Origin: Methylobacterium sp. E-045
Lineage (GTDB): Bacteria; Pseudomonadota; Alphaproteobacteria; Rhizobiales; Beijerinckiaceae
Assembly (NCBI RefSeq): GCF_022829685.1
Contig: NZ_JAKSYE010000122.1
Coordinates: 62,001-126,000, forward strand
Length of the DNA: 64,000 bases
Direction of reading: 5' to 3'
In this document: one piece after another, positions 1 to 6,396 of the stretch
Position numbering within the stretch: position 1 is the first letter of the stretch
How the letters are laid out: each line of letters begins with the position of its first letter
Position numbers and translations under genes: made by a program
Notes under the pieces: model-generated
The model's input: only the letters and a program-made list of their open reading frames with translations
Told to the model about the DNA's origin: nothing
Database searches by the model: none

Positions 1-62
1 GCAATCCGCGACACCCCACACGAAGGGCTCCGAAGCGCCTGTGCGAAGGTGCTCGGCTAGGG

Positions 63-779
63 TCATGCGAAGGCGGGGATTCCCGATGCCGTGATGCGGA
101 AGGGATCGCTTACGGAGCCCTGGGCCTTGATCGGGCCGGCAATTGGCTCCCCGATCTTGTCGGGCCAGCGCCGGACGATGGAGGTAGTGATGCCTTCGCG
201 GGTGATGTGGGTCCGCTGGCAGAAGCCCCCGACGACATAGCCGGGCACGCCGGCCGGATCGGTGTTAAGGATGCGCCGCTGCCGGTCCATAACCGCGCCA
301 GCTTCGCTGGCACCGGGGTCGCCATGCATTGGCTCGACATGGGCAACGAGGTCTGGCGAAAGAGGGGTCAGGAGGCGAACGAATGGTTCTGTCTTCCAAC
401 CCGGCTCCCCGTATTCAATGGTGCCTTGCATGAAAGCGCCAGCGAACTGCCCGACGTGCTCAGAGTAGCCCAGCAACATAAGCTGCCAACCATTAAAGCT
501 CTTGGGGCCCATAGCGGCCCGGAGGTTAGGCGGCGGATTAAGGATCAGAGGACCGACATCGCGCACAGCTTGGTCAAACGAGGTGAAAAGGGACGGCAAG
601 TGGCTTTGCAGAACGTGAATCGTCTGTGAGTTTCCACGCACCACCATGCAGGCGTTCATGTGCGGAAGCGGGACCACCTTAGGGGCGATCCAGAGGAGCC
701 TACCGTCATCTCCAATCCAGGCCCCATCCGTGTAGACGGTCGCCGAATCCTTTGCGGCCCATGCGTTGATCGCTGTCAT
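63..779 (-). CDS. Phage protein, possible Ntn-hydrolase-like late protein
   Basis: This 238-residue protein starts MTAINAWAAKDSATVYTDGA. The start at 779 is chosen because it overlaps the upstream gene's stop by ATGA; the open frame extends further upstream but would run through that gene. The N-terminal pattern (strand, then TDGA, then a PLPHMNA segment near residues 30-45) resembles phage proteins with a proteasome-like Ntn-hydrolase fold that are often coded near tail genes. That match is from memory and tentative. No signal peptide or membrane span is seen. Its partner is the secreted-looking protein directly upstream. Confidence 0.65.
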   Translation of the reverse strand: MTAINAWAAKDSATVYTDGAWIGDDGRLLWIAPKVVPLPHMNACMVVRGNSQTIHVLQSHLPSLFTSFDQAVRDVGPLILNPPPNLRAAMGPKSFNGWQLMLLGYSEHVGQFAGAFMQGTIEYGEPGWKTEPFVRLLTPLSPDLVAHVEPMHGDPGASEAGAVMDRQRRILNTDPAGVPGYVVGGFCQRTHITREGITTSIVRRWPDKIGEPIAGPIKAQGSVSDPFRITASGIPAFA

Positions 780-979
780 CTGGGTGCCTTGAGCGAATAG
801 GGGGCGATGGACGCATAGGTTACTGAGGCGGCTCCGATGGTGAAGGCTGTACCGGCGAGGGCCGTTCCACTGAGAGAGGCAGCGATAAGCGGCGTCAGGA
901 TCGGATCGGCTTTGGCACCGGTCGCACCGATGCTGAGGAACAGGAAGGCCGCGAGGCCAAGGGCTGTACGAGATCGCAT
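776..979 (-). CDS. Small phage protein with signal peptide and hydrophobic core
   Basis: The 67-residue product has a classical N-terminal signal (MRSRTALGLAAFLFLS, cleavage likely after GAKA) followed by an Ala/Gly/Thr-rich hydrophobic stretch at residues 27-58. The start at 979 has a good AAGGAG Shine-Dalgarno six bases upstream. It overlaps the next gene by four bases, so the two are probably translationally coupled. Short secreted or membrane proteins of this type sit just before late-region proteins in several alphaproteobacterial prophages. Function unknown. Confidence 0.7.
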   Translation of the reverse strand: MRSRTALGLAAFLFLSIGATGAKADPILTPLIAASLSGTALAGTAFTIGAASVTYASIAPYSLKAPR

Positions 980-1017
980 AGGGTACTCCTTGCATAGTAT
1001 GCCACTGGTAATAGGAT

Positions 1018-1407
1018 ATGCCTATCGGAATGAAATTTCACCACCGTAATTTTCCTGGGGCTGGCGCTTTCCGACGAGCTAGTTCGGTCGCGTCCCTGGC
1101 TGGCGAAACACATCGCAAAAGAACGCCTCGGGTTCGATTTCTGACGCCGCCGGAGATAACCCCACCGGTAGAGAGACCGGTCGCAGAGCATAAGCCGGCA
1201 GATCAATCGAATCGTCCGGCCACCCGACGTAGGCGGACCTATGCCGTCGAGATGGAACGCGATCTGCACATTCGGCTTCGGCTCCTCGCCCGAAAGAGCG
1301 GCATGCCCAGCGAAAAGATCATTGCAGCAGCCGTCAGGTGGTTCGTGATGGAGGAGAAGCCGCCGTTGCCCGGCCGAAACGAAGAAAGCCGCCCAGCGGG
1401 CTGCTGA
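1018..1407 (+). CDS. Putative ribbon-helix-helix DNA-binding protein
   Basis: The frame encodes up to 129 residues. The C-terminal half, from about residue 72 (TYAVEMERDLHIRLRLLA) to residue 112 (AAAVRWFV), has the strand-helix-helix layout of ribbon-helix-helix regulators. The N-terminal half is basic and proline-rich and may be disordered. Neither ATG (1018 or 1030) has a convincing ribosome-binding site, so the true start could be internal. The gene is divergent from the left-edge pair, and its 3' end runs into the terminator hairpin of the convergent HU operon. It might regulate the divergent genes. Confidence 0.5.
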   Translation: MPIGMKFHHRNFPGAGAFRRASSVASLAGETHRKRTPRVRFLTPPEITPPVERPVAEHKPADQSNRPATRRRRTYAVEMERDLHIRLRLLARKSGMPSEKIIAAAVRWFVMEEKPPLPGRNEESRPAGC

Positions 1408-1412
1408 GCGGC
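1381..1412 (-). terminator. Rho-independent terminator of the HU operon
   Basis: On the minus strand GCCGCTCAGC pairs with GCTGGGCGGC (10 bp with one wobble pair, 5-nt loop), followed by TTTCTTC. It lies about 30 bases past the last gene of the operon. Confidence 0.65.
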
Positions 1413-1442
1413 CTATCGGGGCAATGAAGCGATGATGCGGCC

Positions 1443-1655
1443 TTAGCCGCCACTGGTGATCGTACCGGCAGGGGCTGAAGCCATATCTGCGCCCCGCCTC
1501 CCGATCTCATCCTCAATGAACTCGATCGCCCGATCGTGTACGGCTTTCCGAGCAGCAAACTCCTCGTCGTTGTTCGGAAGCTTTGCGCGCTCCGCCACGT
1601 GCCATTTCTTCATATCCTTGAGGGCATCAATTGCGCCCTTCTCGAATTCGCTCAT
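1443..1655 (-). CDS. Small acidic phage protein
   Basis: The 70-residue product (MSEFEKGAIDALKDMKKWHV...) is helical and charged, with no recognisable motif. The start at 1655 is well supported by an AAGGAGG Shine-Dalgarno five bases upstream and by a 4-bp overlap with the gene before it. It is the last gene of the minus-strand HU operon and is followed by a terminator. Function unknown. Confidence 0.75.
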   Translation of the reverse strand: MSEFEKGAIDALKDMKKWHVAERAKLPNNDEEFAARKAVHDRAIEFIEDEIGRRGADMASAPAGTITSGG

Positions 1656-1978
1656 ATTTCCTCCTTCAGCGCGAGCAGCGCTTTGCCCTTATCTGTCAGC
1701 CAGCCGCTGCGCATGGTGACGCCGAATTCGATCAGCCCGTGATCGTAGGCACGTTCGATCGCGGCATCCACCACCTTCCATGGCGCTCCAGTATTGCGAA
1801 CGAGGATCTCGTCCACAAATTCGAATTCGAAAGCCGGTTCAATTCCAGGCGTCGTGAAGGAATGCTGGGCCATCTCCATCGGCGGAATGGCATCTCGCAA
1901 CGCTCCCATCTCGACATAAGCCCGGCAGACCATTTCGTCGGTGATGTCGGATCGGCGCCAACGGCAAGTGGCGGTCAT
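1652..1978 (-). CDS. Phage protein of unknown function
   Basis: The protein is 108 residues when started at MTATCRWRRSD (1978), where an AGGAG sits seven bases upstream; the frame itself opens earlier. The middle is acidic (FEFEFVDEI) and the end looks like a small helical domain (AIERAYDHGLIEFG...GWLTDKGKALLAL) that could be a winged helix. It overlaps the next gene by ATGA and belongs to the HU operon. Function unknown. Confidence 0.72.
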   Translation of the reverse strand: MTATCRWRRSDITDEMVCRAYVEMGALRDAIPPMEMAQHSFTTPGIEPAFEFEFVDEILVRNTGAPWKVVDAAIERAYDHGLIEFGVTMRSGWLTDKGKALLALKEEI

Positions 1979-2036
1979 TGCCATCTCCTGAATTGGAAAA
2001 GCCGCGACAGCCGAAGCCATCGCGGCGGGGGATGAA

Positions 2037-2237
2037 TCAGCTTGCGGTCGGTCGGAGGATCAGCGGCGAGCACCAGACGCACTGAAGGGCCCCGTTGTGC
2101 ATCCACGACACTTCGATCTGCGTGGCGCCAGATCGGAGCATTACGCCAGTGACGGCGCCGACGATGAGGTCGTCCTCACCCACGTAGACTTTTTGGCCAA
2201 GAGCGAAGTCGGACCAATAGGCGATGCCGCCGTCCAT
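2037..2237 (-). CDS. Small phage protein, SH3-like beta fold possible
   Basis: The 66-residue product starts four bases inside the end of the HU gene (ATGA overlap), so it is translationally coupled to HU. The sequence (FALGQKVYVGEDDLIVGAVTGVML...IEVSWMHNGALQ) alternates like a small beta-barrel of the kind seen in uncharacterised phage proteins. No enzyme motif is visible. Confidence 0.68.
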   Translation of the reverse strand: MDGGIAYWSDFALGQKVYVGEDDLIVGAVTGVMLRSGATQIEVSWMHNGALQCVWCSPLILRPTAS

Positions 2238-2512
2238 CAGGCCACCGCGTCCGAAAACGCTTTTGCCGGCTTGAATTGGACAATTCGCTTCGAGGCGATC
2301 TGAATGGCCTCACCAGTCGACGGGTTGCGGCCAGATCGCGCCTCGCGCTGCTTGCGCTTGAATACGCCCAGGCCCGCGACGGTCAGATCCCGACCGTTCC
2401 GCACTTCGATATTGATGTGATCCACCAGGGCATCGACCGCAGCAGCGGCCTGAGCCTTGGTGAGGCCTGCCTGCGCAGAGACCGCAGCGGCCAACTCGTT
2501 CTTCGTCGTCAT
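2237..2512 (-). CDS. HU family DNA-binding protein (phage-encoded)
   Basis: The 91-residue protein is a clear HU/IHF-like histone: helical dimerisation part MTTKNELAAAVSAQAGLTKA, then the DLTVAGLGVFKRKQREAR strand and the DNA-binding arm around RSGRNPSTGEAI with the conserved RNP-TGE motif, and the C-terminal FKPAKAF. It should bend or compact DNA. The start at 2512 follows the family pattern; an in-frame ATG at 2527 is an alternative. It leads an operon of four genes. Host HU genes are normally elsewhere, so this is probably phage-specific, for example for replication, recombination or transcription control. Confidence 0.93.
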   Translation of the reverse strand: MTTKNELAAAVSAQAGLTKAQAAAAVDALVDHINIEVRNGRDLTVAGLGVFKRKQREARSGRNPSTGEAIQIASKRIVQFKPAKAFSDAVA

Positions 2513-2942
2513 GTGCTCAGCCCTCATAGGGAGGGGTGCATCCGAGCCAGAGCCGCAGGATGCCTGAAGTTGTCGCGAAGTAAAGGGGTCGGGCCCCTTT
2601 CGCCCGGTTTCAGCGCCTCCGATGCGATACTCGCCGGTACGGGGCCGGGCACTTTCGCGGTTTGGAGGCCCGGACCCACGGAATGCGCGCTCAAGTATAG
2701 CTGCGTCGGATTTTTTCGCATGGATAGCGCGGAGGAAGACCAACGCAGTCGGTCGCGCCCTTTCTAGCATTTTTCTTAATCGCACCCCCGTACCCCTTAC
2801 TCTCGCGTACGTGCGCGAGGGCGTGTGCACCGAACGGATGCTTTGCTTTGCTGCTCTGTGGATGCGCCTTTGCTTGCGCTATTCTTGATTTTCTGCGGAT
2901 TGGCTGTTGACGTGATCCCCGGCATGTGGTTTTTGGTGTTCA
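2513..2942. promoter_or_regulatory. Divergent control region between HU operon and small-gene run
   Basis: This 430-bp stretch separates the minus-strand HU operon from the plus-strand small-gene run, and I see no convincing gene in it. It holds a perfect 7-bp hairpin AAAGGGG/CCCCTTT at 2582-2600 in the HU leader and a TATACT (minus, 2694-2699) that could be the HU -10. A CTCGCG/CGCGAG hairpin lies near 2803-2820, and TTGACG at 2907-2912 could be a plus-strand -35. The promoter calls are weak. Confidence 0.4.
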
Positions 2943-2959
2943 GGGCAATTGCGCCCACC
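2943..2959 (+). repeat. Start-associated hairpin, copy 1
   Basis: GGGC-AATTGC-GCCC-ACC: a 4-bp stem and 6-nt loop ending 16 nt before the ATG at 2976, with CGGA in the Shine-Dalgarno position between. One of six related copies. Confidence 0.8.
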
Positions 2960-2975
2960 GAACGGAATCGACCCC

Positions 2976-3134
2976 ATGACCTTCCTCACGATCATTGCTG
3001 CCCACGCTGCCGCTGCCCGGTTTGATGCCGAGTACGGTTGTGGCTGCTACCGCTACCGGTTCAACAGCGTCCCGCGTGGATTTGAGGTGGCGGTGTATTC
3101 GCTCACGTCCGGCACCTTCCTGACCTACGTCTGA
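2976..3134 (+). CDS. Small phage protein, aromatic/Cys-containing
   Basis: The 52-residue product MTFLTIIAAHAAAARFDAEY... starts after start-associated hairpin copy 1. The sequence is Ala-rich at the N-terminus, then CGCYRYRF and a short strand-rich end. No known domain is recognised. The upstream hairpin at the standard spacing is the best evidence for this start, because a longer frame begins at 2949 inside the hairpin. Confidence 0.65.
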   Translation: MTFLTIIAAHAAAARFDAEYGCGCYRYRFNSVPRGFEVAVYSLTSGTFLTYV

Positions 3135-3160
3135 GGTCGCCGCTTTCACCATCTCGCCAC

Positions 3161-3177
3161 GGGCAAATGCGCCCACC
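3161..3177 (+). repeat. Start-associated hairpin, copy 2
   Basis: GGGC-AAATGC-GCCC-ACC, ending 16 nt before the ATG at 3194, with AGGA between. Confidence 0.82.
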
Positions 3178-3193
3178 GCTAGGACACAGACTG

Positions 3194-3418
3194 ATGACCA
3201 CCACAGCTCTCCCCTCTATCGCTTCTCGCTTCCATGCAGCTGATGCGGCTTGGCAGGCTGGGTTGGTGGCTGAGTTCGGCCGGTCTGCTTCGGAGGCCCG
3301 CTATTCGGATGTGGGCCAGGGTGAACCGGGAACTGAGCTTCGGCGCCTCTACGTGGCTCGATATGCGGCCTACGTGGCGTGGTGCGAGGCGAACGACATC
3401 GAGGCGATGCGGGCATGA
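3194..3418 (+). CDS. Small phage protein, helical
   Basis: The 74-residue product MTTTALPSIASRFHAADAAW... is alanine- and tryptophan-containing and predicted helical (WQAGLVAEFG...LYVARYAAYVAWCEAND). The start is fixed by start-associated hairpin copy 2 and an AGGA Shine-Dalgarno. The stop overlaps a possible next start by ATGA. Function unknown. Confidence 0.72.
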   Translation: MTTTALPSIASRFHAADAAWQAGLVAEFGRSASEARYSDVGQGEPGTELRRLYVARYAAYVAWCEANDIEAMRA

Positions 3419-3624
3419 GGCGCGAGGCGCAGCGCCTTGGGGCCGGTCTGTGCTGGCCTCACACGGTGCGCCTAACCAGCCACCCCGTGAATGGCCGCAC
3501 GCGGCCGGATGCGGCCGGGAGTGCGAGAGATGGTTCTCTCTCTGGCAATCTCCAGAAAGCCAAACGGCGAGTGGAGTTTCAAGCTCCGCCTCGCCGTAGG
3601 GATCTCTCTCTGGAGTTGGCTTAG
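3415..3624 (+). CDS. Possible small basic phage protein
   Basis: The frame opens with ATG in a 4-bp overlap with the previous stop and would encode 69 residues with a basic C-terminus (LQKAKRRVEFQAPPRRRDL). The overlap favours translation by coupling, but the composition is not strongly protein-like and no domain is recognised. It may equally be non-coding leader sequence for the gene at 3753. Confidence 0.35.
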   Translation: MRREAQRLGAGLCWPHTVRLTSHPVNGRTRPDAAGSARDGSLSGNLQKAKRRVEFQAPPRRRDLSLELA

Positions 3625-3642
3625 CCTCTTAGGCTGATGCCA

Positions 3643-3670
3643 GAGGCCGGTGGCTAGCCCCGCCGGCCTC
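3643..3670 (+). other. Strong hairpin in leader of the 3753 gene
   Basis: GAGGCCGG and CCGGCCTC form a perfect 8-bp stem around a 12-nt loop. No T-run follows, so it is not a standard terminator. It may be a processing or attenuation element. Confidence 0.4.
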
Positions 3671-3719
3671 ACTCCCGACCATAGCGCAAAGGCGGTGCGC
3701 TTTCCAGACCGCCGACCAC

Positions 3720-3736
3720 GGGCAATCACGCCCACC
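3720..3736 (+). repeat. Start-associated hairpin, copy 3
   Basis: GGGC-AATCAC-GCCC-ACC, ending 16 nt before the ATG at 3753, with AGGA between. The spacer (ACAGGACACAGAC) is nearly the same as in copy 2. Confidence 0.85.
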
Positions 3737-3752
3737 TACAGGACACAGACCA

Positions 3753-4523
3753 ATGACCGACGTTCGTCCCGCCAGCACCGTCCCATTCGAGGCTGCTCGC
3801 GCCTACCTCCTCGCCGCGCACGCCGCCTTCCTGGCGCACCCTCTCAAGGCTACCAGCAAGACCGCTCGCACCGGTCACGCTCAGGGCGCCGCATTCGCCG
3901 CGACCATGGCGCCAGATCAGGGCGGTCTCACGCCCGCCGAGAACGCTGCTGACCTGTTGCGCTTTGCCGCCGCTATCACTGCCAACACCCTCATGGCGCA
4001 CCGCATCCTGGCCCCTGTGGCCATGGTGGTGCAGCAAGACACGCACGCTGTTGTCGAGACTCACCAAGACGGCACACCCGTTGTTCTGCACACCGCAGAC
4101 GCTGAATCGTGCGAGGCATGGGTGCGGGTTCGGGGCCGGTCGGGTTCGGATGCCTTCTCTCTCCGAGTGGTCCCGTATTCCTCCGCTGCTATGGTGGCGC
4201 AGCCGGTACAACAGGCGCAGGCAAAGGCCCGTGCGCCCAAGCCGGCCCGTGGTGAGCGTCGCTATGTGACGGTGCGGGACACTGAGACGGGCGAGACGCA
4301 CCGTGTCCTGACATCGGTCGCCCGCGTGGGTGTGGCCGTGGTGATCTTCACACCGTCTAACCGGCACCGTGAAGGCGCCTTGGGCGGAATGCTCATCACC
4401 CACGATGATCGGCGCAAGGCGTGGGTGTTCAACGACGATGCGGAGGCGCGGCGGCTTCTCGCGTGCAATCGGGCCACGGGCGAGCGCGTCATCCGCGCCG
4501 AACTGATCGCCGATCCGGCTTGA
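3753..4523 (+). CDS. Phage protein of unknown function, two-part
   Basis: This 256-residue protein is the largest of the hairpin-led genes. Residues 1-100 are helical and Ala-rich. Residues 100-150 look beta-rich (VETHQDGTPVVLHTADAES). A linker rich in Ala, Gln, Lys and Pro (PVQQAQAKARAPKPARG) spans about 160-178. A second beta-rich part (RRYVTVRDTETGETHRVL...VAVVIFTPSN) closes the protein. No catalytic motif is recognised. The start is fixed by hairpin copy 3. The two-lobe layout suggests a structural or nucleic-acid-binding role, but this is inference. Confidence 0.78.
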   Translation: MTDVRPASTVPFEAARAYLLAAHAAFLAHPLKATSKTARTGHAQGAAFAATMAPDQGGLTPAENAADLLRFAAAITANTLMAHRILAPVAMVVQQDTHAVVETHQDGTPVVLHTADAESCEAWVRVRGRSGSDAFSLRVVPYSSAAMVAQPVQQAQAKARAPKPARGERRYVTVRDTETGETHRVLTSVARVGVAVVIFTPSNRHREGALGGMLITHDDRRKAWVFNDDAEARRLLACNRATGERVIRAELIADPA

Positions 4524-4576
4524 TGCGAGCAAGCGCGGCGCCATGCGGTGCCGTGTCTCCCGCCTCATGCGGACTT

Positions 4577-4593
4577 GGGCAATCACGCCCACC
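4577..4593 (+). repeat. Start-associated hairpin, copy 4
   Basis: GGGC-AATCAC-GCCC-ACC, ending 17 nt before the ATG at 4611, with CAGGA between. Identical to copy 3. Confidence 0.85.
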
Positions 4594-4610
4594 ATTCAGG
4601 ATGTCACCCG

Positions 4611-4802
4611 ATGCGCCACGTTGCCCCATCCGAATTGAATATCGTCCATCTCGTCATCGTCGCGGGTATGCCGATGATCGATGCCACGCCCACCACGCGG
4701 GCTGTACGCCAGGCGATGCGGGAGGAGCGGACCAAGCTCACTCGCAAGGCCCGCCGCGCCCGTATCGCTGAGAAGGAAGCCTTCCTGCGCGGGATGCGGT
4801 GA
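4611..4802 (+). CDS. Small basic phage protein
   Basis: The 63-residue product MRHVAPSELNIVHLVIVAGM... has a hydrophobic first third and a strongly basic helix at residues 33-63 (REERTKLTRKARRARIAEKE). It could bind nucleic acid. The start is set by start-associated hairpin copy 4; a longer frame from 4548 would overlap the hairpin. Function unknown. Confidence 0.65.
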   Translation: MRHVAPSELNIVHLVIVAGMPMIDATPTTRAVRQAMREERTKLTRKARRARIAEKEAFLRGMR

Positions 4803-4806
4803 TCCG

Positions 4807-4896
4807 ATGCGCGCCGTCCTCCTCCCCATCGCCGAGGCTTTCGCCTTCCTCACGCTCTGCGCTGACGCATGTGGTGCCGTCGCGATTTTTTTCTGA
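4807..4896 (+). CDS. Possible 29-residue hydrophobic peptide
   Basis: An ATG four bases after the previous stop opens MRAVLLPIAEAFAFLTLCAD..., a mostly hydrophobic peptide that could cross or lie in a membrane. There is no clear ribosome-binding site and no hairpin element, so it would depend on coupling to the previous gene. Weakly supported. Confidence 0.3.
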   Translation: MRAVLLPIAEAFAFLTLCADACGAVAIFF

Positions 4897-4916
4897 GCCG
4901 AACAATTCCCCCGAAC

Positions 4917-4933
4917 TGGCAAGCACGCCAACC
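4917..4933 (+). repeat. Start-associated hairpin, copy 5 (compensatory change)
   Basis: TGGC-AAGCAC-GCCA-ACC, ending 16 nt before the ATG at 4950, with CAGGA between. The outer pair is T-A instead of G-C, so the stem is kept. Confidence 0.8.
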
Positions 4934-4949
4934 GACAGGATTCGATCCG

Positions 4950-5186
4950 ATGAACGTTTGCGCTGACCTATCCGCAATCGCCCCATACAGCCGCGCCGAG
5001 ACAGCCGCTGCCGCCTCCTGGGTGCGTTACATCGACCAGGCAATCACGGCCGGTGGCGAGCCCGCTGCGGCCATCGTGGAAGCAATCGACAAGCTCTATC
5101 GGCGCGGGCTGGTGACCGAATCCGTTGCCGCTCTCCTATCCGAGATATTCGACGTGCCGCATTGTGCGGTTCTAGAATTGGCGTGA
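4950..5186 (+). CDS. Small phage protein, helical
   Basis: The 78-residue product MNVCADLSAIAPYSRAETAA... is helical (AAAASWVRYIDQAITAG...AIVEAIDKLYRRGLVTESVAALLSEIF) and ends near a short hydrophobic strand. The start is set by hairpin copy 5. A longer frame from 4869 would read through the hairpin. No domain is recognised. Confidence 0.7.
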   Translation: MNVCADLSAIAPYSRAETAAAASWVRYIDQAITAGGEPAAAIVEAIDKLYRRGLVTESVAALLSEIFDVPHCAVLELA

Positions 5187-5196
5187 GGTGGTTCTG

Positions 5197-5382
5197 ATGG
5201 GTCTCTTCAATTGGGTTCGTGGATTGCGGACCCGGTACGATGCCAGGGTGAGACGTGCCGAAGCGGACGTCGAGCGCGAGAAAGCAAGGTACTTCGACCT
5301 AGTACGCCAGCAAGACGCCACGAAGGGCGCTGGTAGTGAGCCCGACGTTCACCCCGGCAAACCGAACCAGACCACCACCTGA
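5197..5382 (+). CDS. Small coiled-coil phage protein
   Basis: The 61-residue product starts MGLFNWVRGLRTRYDARV and has a charged helix (RRAEADVEREKARYFDLVRQQ) that should form a coiled coil, then a short polar tail. GAGGTGG lies 7-8 bases before the ATG. This gene has no start-associated hairpin, unlike its neighbours, and may be translated by read-on from the gene before it. Function unknown. Confidence 0.6.
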   Translation: MGLFNWVRGLRTRYDARVRRAEADVEREKARYFDLVRQQDATKGAGSEPDVHPGKPNQTTT

Positions 5383-5479
5383 TGCGAGCAAGGCGGCCGG
5401 GCGCGCCCCGACCGCTCTCCCGCGCCATGCTTACCGCCCCTCTCTCGCTAGCCGCATATCGTGGCGACCTGAATCCCTC

Positions 5480-5496
5480 CGGCAATTGCGCCGACC
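5480..5496 (+). repeat. Start-associated hairpin, copy 6 (second compensatory change)
   Basis: CGGC-AATTGC-GCCG-ACC, ending 14 nt before the GTG at 5511, with AAGGA between. The outer pair is C-G, the third pair identity seen at this position. Confidence 0.8.
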
Positions 5497-5510
5497 TGCA
5501 AGGATGCCCC

Positions 5511-5798
5511 GTGAAGCTCTTCTCAATGGCCCGCCGGTTCATTCACGACCCCATCACCGCACGCGAGCTGTCGCAGCTGCTGGCGGCCTCTGGGCTGACC
5601 ATGCACGAGTTCTGTCGGCGGACGGGCGCCGACATCCGCCGGGCGAAGCGGTGGCTGTCCGGTGAGCAGCAAGATCCGCCGCTGTGGGTCGCGTCGTTCC
5701 TAGTGGCCATGCAGTCTCGAGACGCTGACGAACGCGTACAGGCCTGGATTGATGATCGTGTGGTTGATGCGCGGACGGAGGGCGATGACGGTGAGTAA
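5511..5798 (+). CDS. HTH (XRE/Cro-like) DNA-binding protein
   Basis: The 95-residue product is read from a GTG start placed 14 nt after hairpin copy 6. Residues 20-55 (ELSQLLAASGLTMHEFCRRTGADIRRAKRWLSGE) form a helix-turn-helix of the Cro/XRE type. The remaining part is acidic. In a small-gene phage operon this is a likely transcription regulator. Its 3' end overlaps the next gene by 14 bases. A longer frame from 5382 also exists, but the hairpin argues for 5511. Confidence 0.75.
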   Translation: MKLFSMARRFIHDPITARELSQLLAASGLTMHEFCRRTGADIRRAKRWLSGEQQDPPLWVASFLVAMQSRDADERVQAWIDDRVVDARTEGDDGE

Positions 5799-6393
5799 GG
5801 CTCACCGGATGGACGTCGATCCGCGCTCCAATCGGATTGCCTCGGCTCTCATGGCTTCGGCAATGGAAGACGTGGCGCAGCTGCGGATACGGCACGGCGT
5901 CGGCCACTACGAGGCTCGCGAGCGCGTCTTGCGGGATGTCTCGGGCGAATGGGTTGCTCAAGCGGGCAAGGAAACCGCGGACGCTGCCGTGAGGGGCCTG
6001 CACTTCCTCCAGGCTGATGAGTACCTGACGCGGCGCGAATCCGCCGTGCTGCGTGACCGTGAGAAGCAGAACTGGGCCCAGGAATGGGAACGCGTCACCG
6101 GCAAGCCGCTCGCCTGGTACAATCGGCTCTGGTTCGCTTGGTTCGGAATGGCGCTGTGGTGCGCTGTGGTGGCCGTGGGCGGCGTTCTCGTGGCTCCCGG
6201 CACATCTGAGGCTCGCGAGGCTTCTCCCCGGTGGAAGGCCCTCGCAGCGTGTGGCGTCGTCTCGATGAACTCGCCAGACTACGAACGCCGCTGTCGGCGA
6301 TTCAGCCGAACAGAGATCACCACGACGCGAAGCTATGACGGGCCGGGCTTTGGTGCCCCGCGCGAATGGGAATTACCGAAGGCTTGGGAGTGA
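5785..6393 (+). CDS. Single-span membrane protein, possible partner of the KAP NTPase
   Basis: The 202-residue protein has a long charged helical first part (residues 1-110, MASAMEDVAQLRIRHGVGHY...) and one clear membrane span near residues 120-143 (WFGMALWCAVVAVGGVLVA). A Cys-containing tail of about 55 residues follows. GGAGGG precedes the ATG; a GTG at 5791 is an alternative start. Its stop lies three bases before the KAP NTPase start, so the two are probably cotranslated. KAP NTPases are often membrane-linked, so a joint function is plausible but not shown. Function unknown. Confidence 0.68.
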   Translation: MTVSKAHRMDVDPRSNRIASALMASAMEDVAQLRIRHGVGHYEARERVLRDVSGEWVAQAGKETADAAVRGLHFLQADEYLTRRESAVLRDREKQNWAQEWERVTGKPLAWYNRLWFAWFGMALWCAVVAVGGVLVAPGTSEAREASPRWKALAACGVVSMNSPDYERRCRRFSRTEITTTRSYDGPGFGAPREWELPKAWE

Positions 6394-6396
6394 ACC

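Noticed and set aside
3643..3670. Terminator in the small-gene run
   Set aside because: The stem is strong but no T-run follows, and transcription must continue to the next genes.
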